DNA of 64,000 nucleotides from Cyclobacteriaceae bacterium (lineage in GTDB: Bacteria > Bacteroidota > Bacteroidia > Cytophagales > Cyclobacteriaceae), in the NCBI GenBank assembly GCA_023151255.1, contig JAKLJG010000001.1, forward strand, positions 359,599 through 423,598, read 5' to 3'. Shown piece by piece: positions 16,315 through 24,620 of this stretch. The position numbers were made by a program, and so were the translations under genes. The notes below the pieces were generated by a model. The model was not told the origin of the DNA and ran no database searches. It saw only the letters and a program-made list of their open reading frames with translations. Every line of letters begins with the position of its first letter. Position 1 is the first letter of the stretch.

Positions 16315-16740
16315 ATGAACCCTGTACTTTGCGCACTTGATTTTTCAGAAGCCTCGCCAGCTGTATTGAAGGCAGCCGTTGATCTGGCTGCACATTTTAA
16401 TACGCGGCTGATTGTTTTGTACGCCTATCGGATACTTCCGGAAAATGAAACCATCACGGATTACAGGCGGGCTATTGTGAATAGAGCGCAGGAAGATTTT
16501 GCGCACCTGGAAAAGAAACTTGGCCTTAACGGCTCGGTACCCTACGAATTTCGGGCCGAAGTGGGGTTTCTTTCCGACCGGATTAGAAGTTCAGTGCAGG
16601 CAAACCGCGTAGGTTTTGTGGTAATCGGGCAGCGCCTGGCCTCTGAAATAAATGAACAAAAAGGGATGACTCTGGAGGAATTTATAGACCAGGCCGCAGT
16701 ACCGGTTTTGATTGTGCCTGAAATGCAGGTGCAGCCATAA
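16315..16740 (+). CDS. Universal stress protein, single-domain
   Basis: This is a 141-residue UspA-fold protein. It begins VLCALDFSEASPAVLKAA, the usual first strand and helix. The C-terminal ATP-loop is degenerate: VVIGQRLASEINE replaces the G-2x-G-9x-G(S/T) motif, so it may not bind ATP. It stands divergent from the kinase/regulator operon, behind two Fnr-like sites, so expression under low oxygen is plausible. A two-domain relative follows 78 bases later. Confidence 0.87.
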   Translation: MNPVLCALDFSEASPAVLKAAVDLAAHFNTRLIVLYAYRILPENETITDYRRAIVNRAQEDFAHLEKKLGLNGSVPYEFRAEVGFLSDRIRSSVQANRVGFVVIGQRLASEINEQKGMTLEEFIDQAAVPVLIVPEMQVQP

Positions 16741-16818
16741 AATTTGGGTTAATTCTGTAAAGAAAGGTTATAACTAACATGAAAGTTTTTATCTTTAAAA
16801 ACATTAATCAGCAGCGCC

Positions 16819-17673
16819 ATGAAAAAAATTCTTGTACCTATTGACTTCTCTAAAACAGCCCAAACGGCAGCCGAGGTGGCAGCCGGCATTGCCAAAAAAG
16901 CCGGTGCCGAGTTGATATTACTTCACGTGATAGAGGAAGGCTCCAAAGGCTCCTTTGCCGTAACCGGTGAGATTCAATACGCAGATATGGAGGAGAAGTT
17001 GTTTATGTTGAAACTCATCGAGCGATCAAAAAAACAGATGGCCAAATTTGCAGCCGACTCGATGTTTAACGGAGTAAACGTGAAGCCTGAGTTACGAATT
17101 GGTTCGCCCTTTCACGGTATGCGCACCATTATTGCCGAACATAAAGTAGATTTAGTGGTGATGGGTACCACCGGTGTTAGCGGAGCCACCGAAATGATCA
17201 TCGGCTCAAACACCGAAAAAGTAGTACGGCATGCCAAGTGTCCGGTACTCACTATACAGAAAAAGCCTACTCGTACAAACTTTAAAAACATCGTTTATGC
17301 TACATCCATGAGTAAGGATGAAGAGGTCTTCTCCCGCATTGTAAAGCGTGCCCAGGCTATGTACGACTCAACCATTCACCTGGTGCGCATTAATACACCC
17401 GGCAATTTTCAACGTGATGCTGTAGTGAAAAAATACATGCAGGATTTTGCCAAGAAGCTGCAATTAAAGAATTACACAATAAACGTGTTCAACGATGTGA
17501 CTGAGGAAGAGGGTATCATTTACTTTGCCGACAGCATTCATGCCGATATGATTGCGATGGCTACACACGGCCGCACAGGTTTTGCCCATGTACTGGCGGG
17601 CAGTATTGCTGAAGATGTGGTAAACCACAGCAAGCGCCCCGTACTCACCTTTGTGGTGAAGCATAGAAAATGA
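16819..17673 (+). CDS. Universal stress protein with two tandem Usp domains
   Basis: This is a 284-residue protein made of two Usp domains (about 1-148 and 150-284). Both keep an ATP-binding loop of G-2x-G-9x-G(S/T) type, GTTGVSGATEMIIGSN in domain 1 and THGRTGFAHVLAGSI in domain 2. Tandem Usp proteins are common in Bacteroidota, often in low-oxygen regulons. TATCTTTA at 16790-16797 resembles a -7 element, so this gene may have its own promoter besides read-through from the first stress gene. Confidence 0.92.
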   Translation: MKKILVPIDFSKTAQTAAEVAAGIAKKAGAELILLHVIEEGSKGSFAVTGEIQYADMEEKLFMLKLIERSKKQMAKFAADSMFNGVNVKPELRIGSPFHGMRTIIAEHKVDLVVMGTTGVSGATEMIIGSNTEKVVRHAKCPVLTIQKKPTRTNFKNIVYATSMSKDEEVFSRIVKRAQAMYDSTIHLVRINTPGNFQRDAVVKKYMQDFAKKLQLKNYTINVFNDVTEEEGIIYFADSIHADMIAMATHGRTGFAHVLAGSIAEDVVNHSKRPVLTFVVKHRK

Positions 17674-17696
17674 GAAAATCAAATTGTAAGAACGAT

Positions 17697-17728
17697 AAAA
17701 ACCCGGGTTAACCGGGTTTTTTGTTTTT
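17697..17728 (+). terminator. Intrinsic terminator after the universal stress genes
   Basis: AAAAACCCGG (17697-17706), a 5-base loop and CCGGGTTTTT (17712-17721) form a 10-base-pair stem running into a T tract. It ends the stress-gene transcript. Because the DnaJ-like start is only about 20 bases downstream, that gene needs a promoter overlapping the hairpin, or read-through. Confidence 0.9.
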
Positions 17729-17741
17729 TTGTAATTTCCTT

Positions 17742-18521
17742 ATGCAAGATTATTACCTGGTATTAGGAGTTCCGCGCACCGCCCAACCAGCTGAAATCAA
17801 GCGTGCTTACCGTAAACTTGTTCAACAGCTGCATCCCGATGTAAATCCTGACCAGCATGCGCAGGAGTTGATTAAATTGGTTAACGAGGCCTACGATGTA
17901 TTGGGTGACGAAAGAAAGCGAAGTGAATACGACTACCGCCTTGAAAATCCGTTCACCCAAACCGTTGAACCTCCTTTACATCGTGATCCGCGGTACCGGG
18001 GCAGAGGCGCTTACAGGCCCCCACAACCAAAAGGGCCAACCGAACGCGACCTGATGATTCTGGCACTTCCGTACTTCCGGCCTGTAGCTGTTGCGGGTTG
18101 TTTGCTTTTTGCGTTGCTGGTTGCGGATTACTTTCTGCCCCCCAATCAATCCGTTGAAACACTGGTGAAATTCCGTAATGAAGCGTTCAGGCGTGGATGG
18201 CAGGACTACCTCGTTACCAATACCGGCAGAGCAGTGAAGATTGCGGTAGATGATGTGCAGACTTTGCCTGTTAAATCACAATTGGTATTTACTGAATCGG
18301 CCATTTTCAATATACTGGTAAGAGTTCAAACCCTTGATAAAACCATTGTTATTACCAACCTGGGTTCGTTATACGGTAACTTTATTTTTGTTCCGGTTTT
18401 AATGGCGGGGGGCTGTGTGCTGTGGATTTTGGGCCTCGGTAGCTTGGAGTTCAAGTTTAGCCTGGGTATAATTAATGTGTTCCTTGTTATTTTTACTGTA
18501 ATACTGATTTTCGTTTCGTAA
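17742..18521 (+). CDS. Membrane-anchored DnaJ-domain protein
   Basis: This is a 259-residue protein starting at ATG 17742; the TTG-started longer frame begins inside the terminator T tract and is rejected. Residues 1-65 are a J domain with [11 protein letters not shown] and the catalytic HPD in LHPDVNP, so it should stimulate an Hsp70. A proline-rich linker follows, then two membrane segments (about 107-127 and 214-255) around a domain I do not recognise. The last base of its TAA stop is the first base of the SUI1 start codon, so the two genes are translationally coupled. Confidence 0.85.
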   Translation: MQDYYLVLGVPRTAQPAEIKRAYRKLVQQLHPDVNPDQHAQELIKLVNEAYDVLGDERKRSEYDYRLENPFTQTVEPPLHRDPRYRGRGAYRPPQPKGPTERDLMILALPYFRPVAVAGCLLFALLVADYFLPPNQSVETLVKFRNEAFRRGWQDYLVTNTGRAVKIAVDDVQTLPVKSQLVFTESAIFNILVRVQTLDKTIVITNLGSLYGNFIFVPVLMAGGCVLWILGLGSLEFKFSLGIINVFLVIFTVILIFVS

Positions 18522-18868
18522 TGACTAAGAAAAACAACTGGAAGCAACGGGAGGGAATAGTGTACTCGACCAACAAAAATTTTCAGTACGAAACCCATGC
18601 CGTGTATGAACCCGACACCCTTCCGCCTCAGCAGCAACAATTAAAAGTACTTATCGATAAAAGCCAGCGTGCCGGCAAAACAGTTACCCTGGTTACCGGG
18701 TTTGTGGGTAAAGCCGCTGACCTGGAGACCCTAGGAAAAACCCTCAAAGGCCAGTGTGGCGTTGGCGGTTCGGTAAAAGACGGTGAAATTCTTTTGCAGG
18801 GCGACCAGCGTGATAAACTGGTAAACCTGCTTACCAAGGGCGGTTATAAAGTTAAGCGTGTTGGTTAA
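18521..18868 (+). CDS. SUI1/eIF1-like translation factor (YciH family)
   Basis: This is a 115-residue protein. The C-terminal two thirds carry the SUI1 fold, with VTLVTGFVGK (about 55-64), LGKTLKGQCGVGGSVKDG (about 71-88) and ILLQGDQRDKL. The bacterial family (YciH) resembles eIF1 and can influence start-codon selection. It overlaps the DnaJ-like gene by one base and converges on osmC with a 9-base gap. Confidence 0.93.
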   Translation: MTKKNNWKQREGIVYSTNKNFQYETHAVYEPDTLPPQQQQLKVLIDKSQRAGKTVTLVTGFVGKAADLETLGKTLKGQCGVGGSVKDGEILLQGDQRDKLVNLLTKGGYKVKRVG

Positions 18869-18877
18869 TAACAGGTG

Positions 18878-19324
18878 TCAGGCCGGTTTCAGCACTTTAA
18901 TAACCGGTTTCATTTCTACTTTTGAGTTGATCGAGTTGGTAATTAAACAGGCTGCTTCTGCTTTTTGAAGAATCCGCTCGGCCCGCGCATAGTCTTCTTC
19001 ACGGGTAATTACCAGTTCCGGCTCCAGCAGCACCTCCGTCATCCGGTATTTGCCGTCAGCCTGGTCTAGTTTGCCGGTGGCTTTACAGGCAAAATGATCA
19101 AACATAAGTTTTGAATTTTCAGCTATAGCCAAAAAAGTAGTCATCAGGCAACTGCTTACTGCGGCAGTAAATAAATGTTCGGGCGACCAAATTTTTTCAA
19201 TGCCTTTCGGAAAGGGCGGGGGTGTGGCTACAGCCAGTCCTTGATCAAGTTCATCAGAATAGAGGGTCCCTTTCCGCTCCGCATCCCAGCGCAGATTAAC
19301 GGTATAATTATGTGTGTAAGTCAT
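18878..19324 (-). CDS. OsmC family protein
   Basis: This is a 148-residue OsmC-fold protein. The two redox-active cysteines are in AVSSCLMTTF (about 55-64) and AEAACLIT (about 122-129). WSPEHLFTAA is the conserved active-site helix. OsmC/YhfA-type proteins reduce organic hydroperoxides or handle related thiol chemistry in the cytosol. The promoter region contains the 17-bp palindromic element also found before korA, 47 bases ahead of the start codon. Confidence 0.9.
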   Translation of the reverse strand: MTYTHNYTVNLRWDAERKGTLYSDELDQGLAVATPPPFPKGIEKIWSPEHLFTAAVSSCLMTTFLAIAENSKLMFDHFACKATGKLDQADGKYRMTEVLLEPELVITREEDYARAERILQKAEAACLITNSINSKVEMKPVIKVLKPA

Positions 19325-19365
19325 GATTTGAAATTTTATGTAAGGTGCACAACAGTTGCGTGAAG

Positions 19366-19382
19366 AACTATGACTTCAGTCA
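19366..19382 (-). promoter_or_regulatory. Crp/Fnr-like palindrome upstream of osmC
   Basis: AACTATGACTTCAGTCA on the plus strand contains TGAC-TTCA-GTCA, a perfect inverted repeat with Crp/Fnr spacing. It matches the element before korA at 15 of 17 positions, in the same orientation relative to the minus-strand gene. It also lies 49 bases before the plus-strand yitT start. Confidence 0.55.
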
Positions 19383-19430
19383 CACAGGGTAATGATTTTC
19401 AAAGACCGTCCGGATTTGCTATTTTAAGGC

Positions 19431-20342
19431 ATGAGTACCCAGCAGCGATTTCAGGAACTGAAAGCCATCCGCATCAGGCGGATCCAATTTGAACGTGCTG
19501 TAAAAGATACATTTTTTATTACCCTTGGTATTCTGGCCGCATCGTTCGGACTGAAAGGATTTTTGCTGCCTAATAAATTTTTAGATGGCGGTGTAATGGG
19601 TATTTCGTTGCTTGTTAATCAACTTACCAAAACCGACTTATCGCTTTTGGTCGTAGTGCTCAATGCGCCATTTATTATTATTGGTTACACCCAGGTCTCC
19701 CGGTTGTTTGCATTTAAAACACTCATTGCCATTGTAGGGCTGGCGCTTGCACTCTATTGGATTGATTTTCCGCTGGTTACCGATGATGATTTACTCATCG
19801 CCTTCTTTGGCGGATTTTTTCTGGGAGCCGGCATTGGTTTATCTATACGCGGAGGCAGTGTGCTTGATGGTACCGAAGTATTGGCTATTTATACCAGCCG
19901 CAAAACCACGCTGACTGTGGGAGATATTATTCTGGGGTTGAACATCGTGATATTTTCTGTAGCGGCTTACCTGCTTGCCATCGAAACAGCCTTGTATGCC
20001 ATACTGACTTACCTGGTTGCCTCCAAAACAGTCGATTTTGTTGTTCATGGTATTGAAGAGTATACCAGCGTGATGATTGTATCGGAAAAAAGCGACCAAA
20101 TTAAAGACGCCATCACCAACCGCATGGGGCGCGGTGTTACCATTTTAAAAGGCCAGAGCGGGTTTGGCAAAACCGGTCATCGGGCAAAGGAGATGGATGT
20201 TATCTTTTCAGTAATCACCCGCCTTGAACTCCAAAAGCTGAAAACCGAAATTTCAAAAATTGATGAACACGCATTTGTGGTCGAAAACAGTATTAACGAT
20301 GTAAAAGGTGGTATGATCAAGAAACGACCCCTCCACGACTAA
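19431..20342 (+). CDS. YitT family membrane protein (DUF161 + DUF2179)
   Basis: This is a 303-residue protein with about five membrane helices between residues 28 and 200. The motif LDGGVMGISLL (about 52-62) opens the YitT domain, and IGLSIRGGSVLDGTEVLA (about 135-152) follows. The C-terminal cytosolic DUF2179 domain carries GRGVTILKGQSGFGKTGH (about 233-250). The transport role of the family is unproven. It is divergent from osmC with the palindromic element between them. Confidence 0.9.
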   Translation: MSTQQRFQELKAIRIRRIQFERAVKDTFFITLGILAASFGLKGFLLPNKFLDGGVMGISLLVNQLTKTDLSLLVVVLNAPFIIIGYTQVSRLFAFKTLIAIVGLALALYWIDFPLVTDDDLLIAFFGGFFLGAGIGLSIRGGSVLDGTEVLAIYTSRKTTLTVGDIILGLNIVIFSVAAYLLAIETALYAILTYLVASKTVDFVVHGIEEYTSVMIVSEKSDQIKDAITNRMGRGVTILKGQSGFGKTGHRAKEMDVIFSVITRLELQKLKTEISKIDEHAFVVENSINDVKGGMIKKRPLHD

Positions 20343-20369
20343 TTTCATGATATATTATTCTCCGAATCC

Positions 20370-22856
20370 ATGATGAACCGACTTGCCCTTGTTTTTTGTA
20401 TTGGATTATCTGTAACTGCATCGGCACAAACCAGCCGGAAAATTGCAAAGATTGATTCTGCACTCACTTTCCTGCACCAACAACAACTGTTCAATGGGGT
20501 TGTGCTGGTAGGGGAAAATGGCAAGGTGCTATATAAAAAGGCTTTTGGCATGGCTGACCCGGTAACCGGCCGGCCGTTAACTACAGCCTCCTCGTTTAAC
20601 CTGGCCTCGGTTTCCAAACAGTTTTATGGCATGATGATTATGATTCTGAAGGAACAAGGCAAACTGAAGTATGACGACCCCGTTGTAAACTTCTTCCCCT
20701 CATTCCCATATCCAACCATAACTATTCGCCATTTGCTTAACCAGGTTTCCGGTTTGCCGGAATATTTTGACCTGGTCGACCGGAATATGAGCCTGCTTGA
20801 CACGCTGACCAATAGTATGGTGCTTGATTTTTTTGCAGCAAAGAAACCTGAGTTGCTTTTTGAACCGGGCGAGCGCTGGGTGTATTGCAATACCAATTAC
20901 ATTTTGCTGGGTTCGCTAGTTGAAAAGGTATCGGGTATGCCGGCCGACCGGTTTTTCAACCAATCAATTGCCAATCCATTAAAGTTAACCAATGCCTACG
21001 TGTACACGCTGAAAATGGGCCCGAGTCCTGCCGGAAGGGTAATTGGTTTTCGCTATGAAGGAGGCAAGCCCGTAATAAACGATCTGAATCAGTTTGATGG
21101 CGTTGTTGGCGATGGGAATGTGTATGCTTCGGCTGAAGATTTATACAAGTGGGACCAGGCTTTGTATACTGAAAAGCTGGTAAGACGCGCAACACGCGAT
21201 GAAGCGTTTACAAGCGGAAAACTGAATTCAGGTGAAAACCATCAGTACGGATTCGGCTGGCGTATTGATGAACCCGGCAAAATTGTTTCGCATACCGGTA
21301 GTTGGGTAGGGTTTCGCAACCTAATTGTCAGGTATGTTGATAAAAATCAAACAATCATTATTTTATCAAATGGTACGAACAGTGCTGCGCGGGTGGTACG
21401 CGACATCTGGGAAGGAAAGTCGTACAAACTTCCAACTACTCACCTGATTACCAATGTGAAAATTGTGAACGGAACAGGACTTCCGGCATCCACCGGCAGT
21501 GTACGTGTTGTTGACGACCGGATAGCTGACATTGGCAGCCTGACACCGCTGCCAGGTGAAACAGTTACCGATGGAAAAGGATACGTGTTGGCCCCCGGCT
21601 TCATTGATAGCCACAGTCACCACGACTGGGGGCTGAAGGAAAACCCATCCTGCGTGGCGGCCACCAGTCAGGGTATTACTACCATCGTTGTGGGACAGGA
21701 TGGCGGTTCCTACCCGATAGACTCAATCCGGTATTTGCTCAGCCTGCAACCGGTAAGCGTTAACATCGCCACGTTTACCGGCCACGCGTCATTACGGGAA
21801 AAAGCTATGAGCGGTGATGTACTCCGGCAATCCACACCCGATGAATTGTTTGCCATGAAGGACATGCTGAAGCAGGAAATGGAAAAGGGTTCGCTTGGCC
21901 TTTCTACCGGACTGGAGTATGAACCGGCCTTTTATGCCAGCCGCGATGAGGTAATTGAACTGGCTAAGGTAGCTGCCTCGTATGGTGGTCGCTACATCAG
22001 TCACATCCGCAGCGAAGATGTGCATGTTGATAGGGCGCTGGAAGAGCTGATTGATATCGGCCGTCAGGCCAACATACCCGTACAGATTTCACATTTCAAA
22101 ATTGCCCTGCGCAGCAAGTGGGGTACTTCGGCATCGCTGATCGCCTCCCTTCAATCGGCCCGCCAGCATGGTGTAACTGTTACAGCCGATGTGTATCCGT
22201 ACAGCATGTGGGGATCAACACCACGGGTGCTGTTTCCGAAAAAGGATTTTACCAGCCTGGCCAGTGCGCGTTATGCAACGAATGAATTATTTGATCCGGC
22301 CGCATCGGTAATAGCTTGGTTTCCGGCAAACAAAACGTATGAAGGAAAAACGATTACCACGATTGGTAAACTTAACAATGAAGATGCAGCCCTGGCCTTA
22401 CTGCGCATCATCCGGGAGGGTGAGGCAGCCGGTGAAAGTGGCTACATTGTAGCCACATCCATGAGCGAAACCGATATTAAAAATTTTTTACTGTGGGAAC
22501 ACAGCAGTATCTGTTCCGATGGTTCTATTGACGGCCACCCGCGTGGGCATGGCGCTTTTACGAGAGTACTTGGCCGGTATGTGCGCGAGCAAAACCTGAT
22601 GCCGCTGGAAAAAGCGGTGTATAAAATGACGGGGCTTCCGGCCCAAAATCTAGGTATTAAGGATCGCGGCTTGATTCACCCCGGATACTATGCCGACCTG
22701 GTATTATTTAACCCGGAAACTGTTATGGATAATGCCACCATTGAAAATCCCACGGCATTATCTGCCGGAGTAGAGAAGGTTTGGGTAAATGGCAACCTGG
22801 TGTACCATAATCAACAGGCTGTTAAAAATTACCCGGGTGTATTGATAAGACGATAA
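20370..22856 (+). CDS. Exported fusion of a class C beta-lactamase-like hydrolase and an N-acyl-D-amino-acid deacylase
   Basis: This is an 828-residue protein with a signal peptide ending near TASAQ (16-20). Residues about 25-350 are a serine hydrolase of the beta-lactamase/DD-peptidase fold. It has S80-V-S-K83, YCN in RWVYCNTNY and HTG in VSHTGSWVG. From about 355 an amidohydrolase barrel follows, with the metal site HSHHDW in LAPGFIDSHSHHDW, YISHIRSEDV and HPRGHGAFTRVLGRYVRE, as in D-aminoacylases. The pair suggests periplasmic cleavage of D-amino-acid peptides or N-acyl-D-amino acids. The two domains normally occur as separate proteins. The stop abuts the convergent hypothetical gene with no gap. 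Confidence 0.9.
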   Translation: MMNRLALVFCIGLSVTASAQTSRKIAKIDSALTFLHQQQLFNGVVLVGENGKVLYKKAFGMADPVTGRPLTTASSFNLASVSKQFYGMMIMILKEQGKLKYDDPVVNFFPSFPYPTITIRHLLNQVSGLPEYFDLVDRNMSLLDTLTNSMVLDFFAAKKPELLFEPGERWVYCNTNYILLGSLVEKVSGMPADRFFNQSIANPLKLTNAYVYTLKMGPSPAGRVIGFRYEGGKPVINDLNQFDGVVGDGNVYASAEDLYKWDQALYTEKLVRRATRDEAFTSGKLNSGENHQYGFGWRIDEPGKIVSHTGSWVGFRNLIVRYVDKNQTIIILSNGTNSAARVVRDIWEGKSYKLPTTHLITNVKIVNGTGLPASTGSVRVVDDRIADIGSLTPLPGETVTDGKGYVLAPGFIDSHSHHDWGLKENPSCVAATSQGITTIVVGQDGGSYPIDSIRYLLSLQPVSVNIATFTGHASLREKAMSGDVLRQSTPDELFAMKDMLKQEMEKGSLGLSTGLEYEPAFYASRDEVIELAKVAASYGGRYISHIRSEDVHVDRALEELIDIGRQANIPVQISHFKIALRSKWGTSASLIASLQSARQHGVTVTADVYPYSMWGSTPRVLFPKKDFTSLASARYATNELFDPAASVIAWFPANKTYEGKTITTIGKLNNEDAALALLRIIREGEAAGESGYIVATSMSETDIKNFLLWEHSSICSDGSIDGHPRGHGAFTRVLGRYVREQNLMPLEKAVYKMTGLPAQNLGIKDRGLIHPGYYADLVLFNPETVMDNATIENPTALSAGVEKVWVNGNLVYHNQQAVKNYPGVLIRR

Positions 22857-23201
22857 CTACTGCTCAAGAAAATCCTTCTTATTCAAATCCCAGTAATTGG
22901 GTTCGGTTTTATCAGTCAACTGGTTCCAGTAATCGGGTGTAACCCTGCGGCCATCCAGGGTGCGGAGTTCGCGGTTGTACACTTTTACAACCGGGTTAAA
23001 CGTTACATCGGGTGTGATGATGGTATAGGTTGGTTCCTGCCCTTCTTTTGGCGGGTCGGTTTCGATTATCGTTTCAAGTTTGTTGTGAGTGAGTAACCGG
23101 TGAAGAAAGTCAACACGATTTTTAGAAATGCCGGTTTCGATGATGCGGTAGTTCACCCCGTCAATTTCTTTGGTTACGTGCTGAAATTTATCGAGCGCCA
23201 T
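22857..23201 (-). CDS. Hypothetical protein, last gene of the kor-nuo operon
   Basis: This is a 114-residue soluble protein that I do not recognise. It has no signal peptide, membrane helix or cysteine motif. It is rich in charged and polar residues, with VNYRIIETGISKNRVDFLHRLL near the N-terminus and PDYWNQLTDKTEPNYWDLNK near the C-terminus. Its start overlaps the nuoN stop by one base, so it is translationally coupled to complex I. A role in complex I assembly is possible but has no direct support. Confidence 0.75.
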   Translation of the reverse strand: MALDKFQHVTKEIDGVNYRIIETGISKNRVDFLHRLLTHNKLETIIETDPPKEGQEPTYTIITPDVTFNPVVKVYNRELRTLDGRRVTPDYWNQLTDKTEPNYWDLNKKDFLEQ

Positions 23202-24616
23202 CAGAAGGTTTTACAAAGTTCGTTAATGTAATCAAACACGGGACTGTAAAAGCCCAAAACAAGAATACCGGTTACCGCAAGTAAAAGCGAAATGCGCATA
23301 GCGCCATCGCTGGCGATGACGGGAACTGGTAATTCGCTTTTGTTGATGAACATGGCCTTAACCACCAGCAGGTAATAGTACAATGCGATCACCGTATTTA
23401 ACACGGCTATTAGCAGCAACGTGTAAAAGCCACTTTCGGCAACAGCAGTGAATAAAAAGAATTTACCAAAAAATCCGGCCAGCGGTGGAATACCCGCCAG
23501 CGAAAACAAGGCGAGCATCATCGTCAGGCTTAACCGTGGGTTGGTGTTGTAAAATCCGTTGTAATCATCAATGTTCAGTTTTCCTGTAGCCTGTTCTACG
23601 GCCTGCACCACCCCAAAAGCGGCCAGGTTACTGAACACATAAACAAGAACAAAGTAAACAACCGAAGCCATACCCAGGCTGCCGCCATGGATAACACCCA
23701 GCAAAATAAAGCCGGCTTGTGCTATGGACGAAAAGGCCAGGAAGCGTTTCAGGTTTTGCTGGCGGATGGCAAAAAGATTACCGATGGTCATGGTAAGGAT
23801 GGCTGTAGCATATAACACCGCTTGCCAAACAGGTTGTATCGTGCGGAACAACGTAAACAGTAGGATAACCAGCACAAACACAGCTGAACCTTTTGAGATA
23901 ACCGACAGGTACGAAGTAACATTGGTGGGGCTTCCTTCATATACATCGGCTGTCCACAGATGAAAGGGCACAATACTGATTTTAAAGGCCAATCCTGAAA
24001 AAAAGAAAATAAAACCCAGAATGGTAAGCAGTGAATCAGTTAGAGAGAAATCGGTAAAATATAAATTACCGATTGCCCCATATAGCATGGATAACCCGAA
24101 TAAAAGAATGGCTGATGAAAATGCCGATGACAAAATAAGCTTAATGCCGGCTTCAGCCGATTTGCTCTGGTATTGTTCATACGCAGCCAGTGCGGCAATG
24201 GGAATGGTTAATAGCTCCAGGCCGATATAAAACATCAGGAAGTGCCCGGCCGAAATCAGGTAGTTTACACCAATCAAACTTGAAACCAGCAGGAGGTAGA
24301 ATTCTGTCATCCGGTTTTTCATGCCAGCCTTACCAAGCCACACGCTGCTTTGCAGAAAAATAATCAGCACTCCTGCGTTCAGAATGTTTTTCATCAGCAC
24401 ACGCAAGGGGTCGGTAATGTACATGCCGCCAAAAATTTTACCACTTTCAGCCGGCCAGAATCCAAACAGGGTAATTGCAGCCATTAGCAGGCAGGCAACA
24501 ACATGTATTCTATTTTTCTGTTCATCGGAAATACCAATCTCAAGCATAATCAGCACCAGGGCCAACCCGATCAGGGCCCATTCATGTCGCATTAAAAGAA
24601 GTTCGCTCCAGGTCAT
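23201..24616 (-). CDS. nuoN: Complex I subunit NuoN (antiporter-like)
   Basis: This is a proton-pumping membrane subunit of about 471 residues. I start at ATG 24616, 4 bases after the nuoM stop; a GTG at 24637 overlapping nuoM would add seven residues. The sequence has about 14 helices. Conserved features of the Mrp-antiporter fold include Glu in YIGLELLTIPIA (about 110), the Lys in PFHLWTADVYEGSPT and FSSIAQAGFILLG. GIPPLAGFFGKFFLF marks the C-terminal half. Confidence 0.95.
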   Translation of the reverse strand: MTWSELLLMRHEWALIGLALVLIMLEIGISDEQKNRIHVVACLLMAAITLFGFWPAESGKIFGGMYITDPLRVLMKNILNAGVLIIFLQSSVWLGKAGMKNRMTEFYLLLVSSLIGVNYLISAGHFLMFYIGLELLTIPIAALAAYEQYQSKSAEAGIKLILSSAFSSAILLFGLSMLYGAIGNLYFTDFSLTDSLLTILGFIFFFSGLAFKISIVPFHLWTADVYEGSPTNVTSYLSVISKGSAVFVLVILLFTLFRTIQPVWQAVLYATAILTMTIGNLFAIRQQNLKRFLAFSSIAQAGFILLGVIHGGSLGMASVVYFVLVYVFSNLAAFGVVQAVEQATGKLNIDDYNGFYNTNPRLSLTMMLALFSLAGIPPLAGFFGKFFLFTAVAESGFYTLLLIAVLNTVIALYYYLLVVKAMFINKSELPVPVIASDGAMRISLLLAVTGILVLGFYSPVFDYINELCKTF

Positions 24617-24620
24617 AGCA

